A stretch of 64,000 nucleotides of DNA from Acidipila rosea (GTDB lineage Bacteria; Acidobacteriota; Terriglobia; Terriglobales; Acidobacteriaceae). Each line of letters begins with the position of its first letter. Position 1 is the stretch's first letter. Location of the stretch: positions 744,001-808,000 of the forward strand of contig NZ_SMGK01000001.1 of assembly GCF_004339725.1 (NCBI RefSeq). Reading direction: 5' to 3'. Under the pieces are notes generated by a model that had not been told where the DNA came from, did not search any database, and saw only the letters and a program-made list of their open reading frames with translations. Both the position numbers and the translations under genes were made by a program. Shown in pieces: positions 18,105 through 25,946 of the stretch.

Positions 18105-19304
18105 ATGGCGAGCAATCGTGGTGTAGTTTATGAAGGTCCAGGGAAAGTCGAAATCCACAACATCGATTATCCGAAGTTTGAAGACCCAAACGGCAAGCCA
18201 ATCACTCACGGTGTCATTCTCAGGATTGTTTCCACGAACATATGCGGATCCGACCAGCATATGGTTCGCGGTCGCACCACAGCCCCAAAAGGAATTGTGC
18301 TCGGCCATGAAATCACCGGCGAAGTAATTGAAAAGGGCAAGGACGTCCTCTTCATCGATGTTGGCGATCTCGTCTCTGTTCCGTTCAATGTGGCCTGCGG
18401 ACGCTGTCGCGCCTGTCGGGAACGTAACACTGGTGTCTGTCTCAACGTGAATCAGCAGCAGCCGGGTGGCGCTTATGGATACGTCGATATGGGCGGCTGG
18501 ATTGGTGGCCAGGCTGAATATGTGATGGTTCCTTATGCGGACTTCAATCTATTGAAGTTCCCGGACAAAGACCAGGCAATGGAAAAGATCACCGATCTCA
18601 CCATGCTGTCTGATATCCTCCCGACTGGCTTCCACGGAGCGCGCTGCGCTGGTGTGGACGTCGGTTCTACTGTCTATATTGCCGGCGCTGGCCCAGTGGG
18701 AATGGCAGCAGCGGCCTCCGCGTACATACTCGGCGCAGCCGTCGTCATCGTGGGAGATAGAAATCCCGAGAGGCTGGCTCACGCGAAGAAGATGGGCTAC
18801 GAGACCATCGACATCTCGAAGAGCGACAATCTCGGCGACCAGATTGCCGAGATCCTCGGCGAGCCCGTCGTCGATGCAGCCGTCGATGCAGTTGGTTTCG
18901 AGGCAAGCGGTCACGGCTCCAAAAGCGAAGCCGCGCCCGCCAGCGTTCTCAATTCGCTGATGGATGTGACATTCGTTGCGGGCGGCCTCGGCATTCCGGG
19001 GCTTTATGTCGTGGAAGATCCCGGCGCTCCCAATGAAGATGCCAAGCACGGCATGCTCAAGGTGCGTTTCGGCAAGGGCTGGTCGAAGTCGCTCCACTTC
19101 CACACCGGGCAGGCTCCGGTCCTTCAATACAACCGCCAGCTCATGCAGGCCATCCTGCATGACCGGCTGCCAATCGCCAAGATTGTCAACGCTACCGTCA
19201 TCACCCTTGATGAGGCTCCAAAGGGTTATCAGGACTTCGATAAGGGAGCGGCGAAGAAGTTCGTCATCGATCCCAACGGCCTCGTCAAAAAGCACGCAGC
19301 CTGA
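18105..19304 (+). CDS. fdhA: Glutathione-independent formaldehyde dehydrogenase (zinc alcohol dehydrogenase family)
   Basis: 399 residues, matching the Pseudomonas putida FdhA class. The catalytic zinc ligands are in NICGSDQHM and LGHEITGEV; the structural zinc Cys cluster is ACGRCRACRERNTGVC; the NAD site is AGAGPVGMAAA. The long insert containing QPGGAYGYVDMGGW is a mark of FdhA, whose enzyme oxidises formaldehyde to formate with tightly bound NAD and no thiol cofactor. It follows the GlcG-like gene and is closed by a strong terminator. Confidence 0.93.
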   Translation: MASNRGVVYEGPGKVEIHNIDYPKFEDPNGKPITHGVILRIVSTNICGSDQHMVRGRTTAPKGIVLGHEITGEVIEKGKDVLFIDVGDLVSVPFNVACGRCRACRERNTGVCLNVNQQQPGGAYGYVDMGGWIGGQAEYVMVPYADFNLLKFPDKDQAMEKITDLTMLSDILPTGFHGARCAGVDVGSTVYIAGAGPVGMAAAASAYILGAAVVIVGDRNPERLAHAKKMGYETIDISKSDNLGDQIAEILGEPVVDAAVDAVGFEASGHGSKSEAAPASVLNSLMDVTFVAGGLGIPGLYVVEDPGAPNEDAKHGMLKVRFGKGWSKSLHFHTGQAPVLQYNRQLMQAILHDRLPIAKIVNATVITLDEAPKGYQDFDKGAAKKFVIDPNGLVKKHAA

Positions 19305-19319
19305 TCCGACACCCTTAGC

Positions 19320-19370
19320 CCGCTCTACCTTCCGCGCTCATTCGGCGCAAAGGTAGAGCGGCTGTTTTTT
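19320..19370 (+). terminator. Intrinsic terminator after fdhA
   Basis: 12-bp perfect stem (arms 19320-19331 and 19350-19361, cgctctacctt / aaggtagagcg extended by a C-G pair), followed by ctgtttttt. Confidence 0.85.
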
Positions 19371-19419
19371 GCGCTGGAATATGAATGTAGCGATAAAGGA
19401 AAACTTCGCGGGTGGCCGG

Positions 19420-19626
19420 TCAATCTCCCGGCTTGATCCTGCGCGCGATCACCAGCGCGCTGATAAAGATTCCCGCCGCCGGCACTCCCAGTACAGGAAT
19501 AGCGCGCCGAAGCCCTTGCTGGGCGCGGGGGCTGCTGCCTGCTGTCGTGTCGCGGCAAAGGCTGCACCCCTGCGCATGAGCAGCCAGCGGAGATGCTGCA
19601 AGCGCGAGGAGCAGAAGCAGCTTCAC
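19420..19626 (-). CDS. 68-residue CxxC membrane protein overlapping cytochrome oxidase subunit III
   Basis: The GTG start overlaps the subunit III stop codon (GTGA), so translation is coupled. The protein has a signal peptide of about 21 residues ending AAHAQ, then GCSLCRDTTAGS with a CxxC pair, and a second hydrophobic segment (IPVLGVPAAGIFISALVIA) near the C-terminus. This gives a small membrane protein with a Cys pair in the periplasm. Its position as last gene of an oxidase operon suggests a small subunit or an assembly or copper-handling helper; that is inference. Confidence 0.75.
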   Translation of the reverse strand: MKLLLLLALAASPLAAHAQGCSLCRDTTAGSSPRAQQGLRRAIPVLGVPAAGIFISALVIARRIKPGD

Positions 19627-20381
19627 TGGAAGTAAACCATCAGCACAAAGAGAAAAATCCAGAAGAGCCCCATCGTGTGCCAGTACCACGCCGTGCAGTC
19701 CACGACGATCTGGCGCATCTCCATCTTGCGGAGAACGAAGACCGCAACCAGCGCCGTCAGCAGCGCCGCAATGCCGATAACCAGGTGTAGGCCGTGGGTC
19801 GCAGTGATGAGATAGAAGAAGTGCGAGTTAGGGTTTGTGGCGAAGAACATCCCTTCGCTCGCAAGCTGTTGCCATGCGATCCACTGCCCCATCAGGAAGA
19901 GCACTCCAAGCCCGGCAGTCGCGATCAGCCAGGGGGCAGCGCGCTTCACTGCCGGACGTCCCAGCCCCAGCCATTCCTCCATCACATCGATCTCATGAAA
20001 GAGCTGTCGGCGGCCCATCTCTACCGTTGCGCTTGAGAGCAGCAGGATCGCGGTATTGATCCACAAAATCGGCGGAATCGCGAGCGGGTGCCAGTCCGAG
20101 ACATAATTCTCTCGCGGGTCAAAGTGTCCCGCCGTCTGCCTCACAAAAAATGCGCTGACCAGCGCGATGAAGAACATCAGATCCCCGGCCAGGGCAAAGA
20201 ACACTCCCAGCCGATAGCGGTTCAGCAGTTCGCGGGGCCCGCGACGTCCAGGCGGACGCTTGTCCCAGTTATCTCCATCGCCGCCGCCTCCAGTCGGACG
20301 CCTGTCTACAGGCGGTTTGCCGCCGTAGCCAGTATCCTTGCGCTCAATCTCGACCGGTGTACGGGTAAAGGTGGCGGGCAT
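19623..20381 (-). CDS. ctaE: Cytochrome c oxidase subunit III
   Basis: 252 residues. A Gly/Pro-rich soluble N-terminus of about 55 residues is followed by roughly five membrane segments. The last third carries the subunit III signature ATHGLHLVIGI and WYWHTMGLFWIFLFVLMVYF. It lies 24 bases downstream of subunit I and overlaps a 68-residue gene. Together they are part of a haem-copper terminal oxidase in the cytoplasmic membrane. Confidence 0.93.
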   Translation of the reverse strand: MPATFTRTPVEIERKDTGYGGKPPVDRRPTGGGGDGDNWDKRPPGRRGPRELLNRYRLGVFFALAGDLMFFIALVSAFFVRQTAGHFDPRENYVSDWHPLAIPPILWINTAILLLSSATVEMGRRQLFHEIDVMEEWLGLGRPAVKRAAPWLIATAGLGVLFLMGQWIAWQQLASEGMFFATNPNSHFFYLITATHGLHLVIGIAALLTALVAVFVLRKMEMRQIVVDCTAWYWHTMGLFWIFLFVLMVYFQ

Positions 20382-20405
20382 GGGAGATTTCCTCTCACAG
20401 AAAGC

Positions 20406-22139
20406 TTACTCCTGTTCTGCGTCCGCTTCCCATTGCATTTTGAAGCCGGAAGGAAAAGCCTGTGGATCATACGCGTAGGGCCCACGGTGAACCGCTGGAG
20501 CGTCCAGCCCCGCTGCCCATTCGAGCGTCGTCGCGCGCCACGGGTTGCCCTCTGCCGGAGTTCCGCGCCGCGCACTCCGCAGAACGTTCCACAGGAAAAG
20601 AAACTGCGCGGCAGCCAGCAGAAAGGCAGAGTGCGTGATGCCGGTCTGCAGCGGCACGAGCGAGGCCAGCGACGAGGTGGCTCCCGTCAGCTGCGCGTAG
20701 TGGCGCGGCTCTCCGGCCAGGCCTGCAAAGTGCATCGGGAAAAACACCAGGTAAGCGCCCACAAAGGTCAGCCAGAAGTGCCACCGCCCCAGCCGCTCGC
20801 TCATCATGCGTCCCGTCATCAGCGGAAACCAGTAGCAGACACCGGCAAAGATGGAGAAGACCGCAGCCATGCCCATGATCAGGTGAAAATGCGCGACCAC
20901 GAAGTACGTATTGTGCAGGTAGGTGTCGAGCGCCGGCTGCGCCAGGATCGGCCCCGTCAGCCCGCCCGTGATGAAAAAGGAGAGAAACCCCAGCACGTAG
21001 AGCATCGGCGTCGTGCGCTCGATGCCGCCGCCCCACAGCGTGCCAAGCCAGCTCAGAACCTTGGCGGTGCTGGGTACAGCGATGGCCATCGTAGTCACGG
21101 CAAACGCCGTGCCGGCGTAGGGGTTCATGCCGCTGACGAACATGTGATGTCCCCACACCAGCAGCCCCAGCAGTCCGATAAGCACCGTCGTCCACACCAT
21201 CATGCGATAGCCGAGGATCGGCCTGCGGGTAAAGTTGGCGATCAGCGAAGAGACGATCCCCATCCCGGGGAGCACTGCAATGTAGACCTCCGGGTGGCCG
21301 AAAAACCAGAAGAGGTGCAGCCACAGCAGCGGAGAGCCGTCGCCCTTGCCCACAATCGTGCCATTCACCAGATCGCCCATCGGGACGAAGAAGCTGGTTC
21401 CATAATGGCGATCGCACCAGAGCAGCAGAATCGCGGCGAAGAGCACGCTGAATGACAGCAGCATCAGGATCGCAGTCACAAACCACGACCAGACCGTCAG
21501 CGGCATCCGCATCAGGGTCATGCCGCGGCAGCGGCCACCGACAATTGTCGTGAGCAGGTTGACCGCCCCTATCGACGACGCGATGCAGAAGAGGCCGATG
21601 CTCGCGATCCACAGGTCCATCCCCGTGCCTTGGCCGGGGCCCGCGGCGGGTACTGCGCTGAGCGGCGGATAACTGGTCCAGCCCGAGATCGGCGCGCCGC
21701 CCGGCACGAAGAACGCCGCCAGCAGCACGCAAAGCGCCAGCGAGGTCAGCCAGAAGGACAGCGCATTCAGCCGTGGAAACGCCATGCCGCGCGCGCCAAT
21801 CTGCTCCGGCAGCACCAGGTTGGCAAAGCCGCTCTGCGGCGCCGTCGTCAGCACAAAGAAAACCATGATTGTGCCGTGGATCGTGACCAGCGCCAGATAC
21901 CCCTCGGGCGGAACAACGCCGAAGAAGGGAAGCCGCAGGTTGGGCCATACCAGGTGAATCCGCATCAGCAGCGAAAGCACCGTGCCGATCGCGACCGCGA
22001 TCAGCGCCAGCGCCAGGTACTGCATGCCGATGGCGCGATGCTCCGTCGTAAAGATGGCTCTGCGCAGCCAGTGCCTGCGGGTCAACTCGCTGCCGGGAGT
22101 GGCTGCGTCCTGCGGGTCGGATTCGCGCGGTTCGGGCAT
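20406..22139 (-). CDS. ctaD: Cytochrome c oxidase subunit I
   Basis: 577 residues from the ATG at 22139; a longer frame from 22199 adds 20 unconserved residues. Twelve or so membrane segments carry the haem a ligand in TIHGTIM, the CuB/Tyr block HPEVY, the CuB His pair in VWGHHMF and the haem ligands in VVAHFHLIMG. This is an A-type haem-copper oxidase that reduces oxygen to water. Gene order is I, III, CxxC micro-protein. The usual subunit II gene is not next to it on either side, so it must be encoded elsewhere. No clear ribosome-binding site precedes the chosen ATG, so the start is tentative. Confidence 0.95.
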   Translation of the reverse strand: MPEPRESDPQDAATPGSELTRRHWLRRAIFTTEHRAIGMQYLALALIAVAIGTVLSLLMRIHLVWPNLRLPFFGVVPPEGYLALVTIHGTIMVFFVLTTAPQSGFANLVLPEQIGARGMAFPRLNALSFWLTSLALCVLLAAFFVPGGAPISGWTSYPPLSAVPAAGPGQGTGMDLWIASIGLFCIASSIGAVNLLTTIVGGRCRGMTLMRMPLTVWSWFVTAILMLLSFSVLFAAILLLWCDRHYGTSFFVPMGDLVNGTIVGKGDGSPLLWLHLFWFFGHPEVYIAVLPGMGIVSSLIANFTRRPILGYRMMVWTTVLIGLLGLLVWGHHMFVSGMNPYAGTAFAVTTMAIAVPSTAKVLSWLGTLWGGGIERTTPMLYVLGFLSFFITGGLTGPILAQPALDTYLHNTYFVVAHFHLIMGMAAVFSIFAGVCYWFPLMTGRMMSERLGRWHFWLTFVGAYLVFFPMHFAGLAGEPRHYAQLTGATSSLASLVPLQTGITHSAFLLAAAQFLFLWNVLRSARRGTPAEGNPWRATTLEWAAGLDAPAVHRGPYAYDPQAFPSGFKMQWEADAEQE

Positions 22140-22269
22140 CGGGCAGGGCTCTGCGATTAGTGTAGATCGTCCCCTTCGCCCGGGTTGCATGCCCCTCACC
22201 GGGAAGTGTTATGCCGGCTGGCTCATCGCCCCTACCCTCCGCTCATTTTCCGTGATTAGATAGAGGGCA

Positions 22270-23439
22270 ATGCAAACCGCGACCGAAAAGCTCAAGCTCA
22301 GCGAAATCTCACCGCGCATCATGCAGTCTGAAATCCGCGCCATGACCGTCGAGTGTGACCGCGTCGGCGGAGTCAACCTGGCCCAGGGCGTCTGTGACAC
22401 CGAGCTGCCGCCGCAGGTCCAAGAGGCGGCGATCCGCGCCATCCGCGACGGCTTCAACATCTACACCCGCCTCGATGGCATCGCGCCCCTGCGGAATGCA
22501 ATCGCCCGCAAGTTTGCCCACTACAACAGGATCGATGCGGACCCCGATGCGGAACTGCTCGTCACCTCCGGCGCTACCGGTGCGCTGCACGCAACCGTGA
22601 TGGCGCTGCTCAATCCCGGCGATGAGGTTCTGCTTTTCGAGCCGCTCTACGGCTACCACGTCAACACTCTGCTCAGCATGCGGGTGAGGCCGGTTGCCGT
22701 GCCGCTCGCCATGCACACCTGGGAGATCGACTTCGACCGTCTTGAAGCAGCCGTCACGCCCAACACCCGCGCCATGGTCCTCAATACCCCCATCAACCCC
22801 TGCGGCAAGGTCTTCACCCGGGCTGAGATGGAGCGGCTGGCCGCCTTCGCTACCAGGCATGATCTCTTCGTCATTACCGATGAGATTTATGAATACTTCC
22901 TCTTTGACGGCGCGAAGCATGTCAGCATGGGCTCGCTGCCCGGCATGGCCGAGCGCACGATCACTATCTCCGGCTTGTCCAAGACCTTCAGCATCACCGG
23001 CTGGCGCATCGGCTACCTGCGCGCCGACCGCCGCTGGCTTGGGTCCATCGCTTACTTTCACGATCTGACCTTTGTCTGCAGCCCGTCGCCCTTTCAGTAC
23101 GGCGCAGCTGCAGGCCTCGTCGAGCTCGACGACACTTTCTACGCCGGCCTCTCCACCGAATATGAAAAGAAGCGTGACCTGCTCTGCGGCGCGCTTCGCG
23201 ATGCGGGGCTGACCCCTCTGGTCCCTACCGGCGCGTATTACGTGCTCGCCGATGTCAGCTCCATTCCCGGCGCGACTGCCAAGGAGAAGGCACGCACCCT
23301 CCTGGCGAAGACCGGCATAGCCGCCGTCGCGGGAACTGCCTTCTTCACCGGCGGCCGGGGTGAAGATCTGCTGCGCTTCTGCTTTGCTAAGAAGCAGCCC
23401 GATCTGGAGCGCGCCTGTGCCGCATTGCGTAGCCTGTAG
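22270..23439 (+). CDS. Class I/II pyridoxal-phosphate aminotransferase
   Basis: 389 residues, full length. The Schiff-base Lys238 is in SGLSKTFSITGWRIGY; ITDEIYEYF and NTPINPCGKVFT are the other family blocks. It resembles the methionine/kynurenine/aspartate aminotransferase subgroup (MalY and YbdL relatives), but the amino donor cannot be called from sequence. A thioredoxin-like gene with a TTG start follows 20 bases later. Confidence 0.88.
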   Translation: MQTATEKLKLSEISPRIMQSEIRAMTVECDRVGGVNLAQGVCDTELPPQVQEAAIRAIRDGFNIYTRLDGIAPLRNAIARKFAHYNRIDADPDAELLVTSGATGALHATVMALLNPGDEVLLFEPLYGYHVNTLLSMRVRPVAVPLAMHTWEIDFDRLEAAVTPNTRAMVLNTPINPCGKVFTRAEMERLAAFATRHDLFVITDEIYEYFLFDGAKHVSMGSLPGMAERTITISGLSKTFSITGWRIGYLRADRRWLGSIAYFHDLTFVCSPSPFQYGAAAGLVELDDTFYAGLSTEYEKKRDLLCGALRDAGLTPLVPTGAYYVLADVSSIPGATAKEKARTLLAKTGIAAVAGTAFFTGGRGEDLLRFCFAKKQPDLERACAALRSL

Positions 23440-23459
23440 AGCGCCTGCGAGGTTTTGAT

Positions 23460-24062
23460 TTGAAACGGAACCGGATTGTTATCGCGGTGATGGTCTGCGC
23501 GCTTGCGCTGTTCATGTGGTCGAGCTGGCAGATCGTCAAACAGAGGAGCGTCAGGCCGCCCGCTCACGTCCCCGTCCTCACCGATTCCGATGCTGCACCT
23601 GCCGACGGCTTGCCGGCTCTTCGCGGCCGGATGAGCCCGGCGTTTACCCTGCGTGATCTCAACGGCAGAAAGACGTCGCTTTCGGACTATCGCGGCAAAG
23701 CCGTTCTCATTAACTTCTGGGCCACCTGGTGCGCACCCTGCGGCGTGGAGCTGCCCTGGTTTGTGCAGCTTCGCAAGCAATACGCAGCGCAGGGATTCGA
23801 GATCCTCGGCATCGACGAAGACGAGCCCGAGGACAGAAAAAATGTCCCCGCCTTCAGCCAGAAGGTAGGGCTCAATTATCCCGTGCTTTACAGCGACGAC
23901 GCTGTGGACAAGGCCTACAACTGCTGCGACTACTACCCCATGTCGATTTACGTAGGCCGCGACGGCAGAGTGGTAGAGGAAACAGGCGGCCTGGGCACGC
24001 GGGAGGAGATCGAGGCCAACATCCGGAAGGCCCTTGCCACGCCTGCTTCTGCCCCCAGTTGA
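23460..24062 (+). CDS. Membrane-anchored TlpA/ResA-type thiol-disulfide oxidoreductase
   Basis: 200 residues from a TTG. One N-terminal membrane segment (about 5-23) places the thioredoxin fold in the periplasm. The active site is WATWCAPC in the usual strand-helix context (VLINFWATWC), followed by an unusual CC pair in YNCCDYYPMSIYV near the cis-Pro region, where most family members have one or none. It probably reduces apocytochrome c or other periplasmic disulfides. Confidence 0.88.
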   Translation: MKRNRIVIAVMVCALALFMWSSWQIVKQRSVRPPAHVPVLTDSDAAPADGLPALRGRMSPAFTLRDLNGRKTSLSDYRGKAVLINFWATWCAPCGVELPWFVQLRKQYAAQGFEILGIDEDEPEDRKNVPAFSQKVGLNYPVLYSDDAVDKAYNCCDYYPMSIYVGRDGRVVEETGGLGTREEIEANIRKALATPASAPS

Positions 24063-24153
24063 CCCCGGTTGGCCTCGAGCGCTGCATCAGCAAAATAATC
24101 ATGGAAAGCATGGCCTCGCGTATACTAGCTAGCTGTCAGGAGGTGCGCACTCC

Positions 24154-25008
24154 ATGCGAACCCTCGATGTTGCCAACCCGCTTGAATCGCTCGAAGAATG
24201 GGATGATTTTGTTGCCAGCCGCTATCGCGAAGGCAAGTCTCAGGAAGAGTTTCGCGTCTACGATGCCCAGGCCAATCCCGGTGTCGCAGAGTTTTACCGG
24301 CTCAACCACGCCAACCAGACACTCGACTTTGTCCTCGCCAAGGAGCGCGAATATCTTGGCCTGACCCGCGGTAAAAAATCGATCTGGGAAGCGGCAGAGT
24401 TCCTGAATACGCTGGTCGATGACAGCGACCCCGACACCGACCTCACACAGATCGAGCACCTGCTGCAGACCTCTGAGGCAATCCGCAACGACGGGCACCC
24501 GCGCTGGATGGTTGCAGTCGGTTTTGTCCACGACCTGGGCAAAGTTCTCTGCCTCTACGGCGAGCCTCAGTGGGCCGTTGTCGGAGATACCTTCCCGGTC
24601 GGCTGCGCCTACTCCGATCAGATTGTTTTCCCCGAGTACTTCGCCGCCAATCCGGACAGCAAGGTTCCTGAGTATCAGACTCTTTACGGCATTTACGAGC
24701 CTAACTGCGGCCTTGATAAGGTGCATATGAGCTGGGGCCATGACGAATATATCTACAACGTCATGAAGCCTTACCTGCCCGAGCCGGCGCTGGCCATGCT
24801 GCGCTATCACTCGTTCTATCCTGCTCACAAGCATGGTGCGTATAAGCACCTGATGACGCCGCACGATGAGGCCATGTTCGAGTGGGTCCGCAAATTCAAC
24901 CCCTATGATCTTTACTCCAAGGGAGCTGCGAAACCGGACCTGAAGGCCATCAAACCCTATTATGACGATCTGTTTGCGGAGTTCTTTCCGCAGGAGATTG
25001 CCTGGTAG
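24154..25008 (+). CDS. myo-Inositol oxygenase
   Basis: 284 residues, the length of animal and plant MIOX. The di-iron ligands known from mouse and human MIOX are recognisable: the Asp before [13 protein letters not shown], the HD of VHDLGKV, the His of WGHDEY, the His of YHSFYP and the Asp of FNPYDLYSK. It converts myo-inositol to D-glucuronate with O2, opening the glucuronate route of inositol use. A very good ribosome-binding site (aggaggt) and TATACT at 24121-24126, a likely -10 element without a clear -35, precede it. None of the neighbours is an inositol or glucuronate gene, so it stands alone. Confidence 0.94.
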   Translation: MRTLDVANPLESLEEWDDFVASRYREGKSQEEFRVYDAQANPGVAEFYRLNHANQTLDFVLAKEREYLGLTRGKKSIWEAAEFLNTLVDDSDPDTDLTQIEHLLQTSEAIRNDGHPRWMVAVGFVHDLGKVLCLYGEPQWAVVGDTFPVGCAYSDQIVFPEYFAANPDSKVPEYQTLYGIYEPNCGLDKVHMSWGHDEYIYNVMKPYLPEPALAMLRYHSFYPAHKHGAYKHLMTPHDEAMFEWVRKFNPYDLYSKGAAKPDLKAIKPYYDDLFAEFFPQEIAW

Positions 25009-25062
25009 CGTGCCGTTGCGACCATCTGCCGCATGTGCTAGGTTCAACCGTGAGGGAGTCGT

Positions 25063-25875
25063 TTGCAAGCCAGTCGCGTCCACGAGTTGTCTCCGGAAGA
25101 GCAAGCCATTTATCGCCGGCTCGATCCCTCCCGGTTGCCGCAGCATGTCGCCATCATCATGGATGGCAACGGCCGCTGGGCAGGGAAGCGTAGTCTCAAG
25201 CGCTTTCTGGGGCATCAGCAGGGCGCGGAATCAGTGCAGTTTGTAGTTGAGACCGCTTCGCGCATCAACCTGCCGTGGCTCACGCTCTACGCCTTTTCCC
25301 TCGAAAACAACCTGCGCCGCCCCAAGACGGAAGTCAATTTCCTCATGCGGCTGCTGGGCGCCTATCTCTCGAACAACGTGAAGCGGATGAACGACAACAA
25401 CGTTCGCATCCGCTACATCGGGCGCACCGACGAGCTGCCCCACGAGGTAAGAGAGCGCATGGAGTGGGCCGCCGAACAGACGCAGCAGAATACCGGCACC
25501 ACCCTCACCCTTGCCCTCAACTACGGAGCCCGCTCCGAGCTGGTTGACGCCTTCCGCGGCCTCTGTCAGGAGGTGCAGCGCAAGGAGTTGGCGCTTGAAC
25601 ATATCACCGAGCAGGACATTCAGCGGCATCTCTACACCGCTCACATGCCCGATCCCGATCTGCTGATTCGCACCTCCGGCGAGATGCGCATCTCCAATTT
25701 CCTGCTCTGGCAGATCGCCTACACTGAGATCTTTGTCACCGATCGCCTGTGGCCAGACTTCCGCGGCGTCCACATGCTTGAAGCCATTGAAAACTACCAG
25801 AGCCGCAACCGCCGCTACGGCGGTCTCAGCGACGATCTGCAGTCTCTACCCGGAAATGAGCTCGTAGGGCGATAA
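25063..25875 (+). CDS. uppS: Isoprenyl transferase (undecaprenyl diphosphate synthase)
   Basis: 270 residues from a TTG with gaggga six bases upstream. Cis-prenyltransferase blocks are IMDGNGRWAGKR with the catalytic Asp, TLYAFSLENNLRR, LNYGARSELVDA and the C-terminal PDLLIRTSGEMRISNFLLWQIAYTE region. It makes the C55 lipid carrier for peptidoglycan and other wall polymers at the inner membrane. It is usually followed by cdsA; here it is followed by a hairpin and the convergent queG, so the normal gene order is broken. Confidence 0.96.
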   Translation: MQASRVHELSPEEQAIYRRLDPSRLPQHVAIIMDGNGRWAGKRSLKRFLGHQQGAESVQFVVETASRINLPWLTLYAFSLENNLRRPKTEVNFLMRLLGAYLSNNVKRMNDNNVRIRYIGRTDELPHEVRERMEWAAEQTQQNTGTTLTLALNYGARSELVDAFRGLCQEVQRKELALEHITEQDIQRHLYTAHMPDPDLLIRTSGEMRISNFLLWQIAYTEIFVTDRLWPDFRGVHMLEAIENYQSRNRRYGGLSDDLQSLPGNELVGR

Positions 25876-25900
25876 CTATTATCCTTTGATAATAGTTATC
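25871..25900. terminator. Perfect hairpin spanning the uppS stop codon
   Basis: Thirteen-base perfect arms gataactattatc / gataatagttatc (25871-25883, 25888-25900) with loop cttt. The uppS TAA lies inside the left arm. It is AT-rich, unlike its surroundings, has no T run and sits between convergent genes, so it may work in both directions or as an RNA-stabilising stem. Confidence 0.6.
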
Positions 25901-25946
25901 CAGAACGCGCAAAAACCGGTCGAAAATCGCCCTTTTTGACCCCGTT

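Noticed and set aside
20467..21948. 493-codon frame on the same strand as ctaD but in another phase
   Set aside because: It lies wholly inside the cytochrome oxidase subunit I gene and encodes an Arg/Ala/Gly-rich sequence with no domains.
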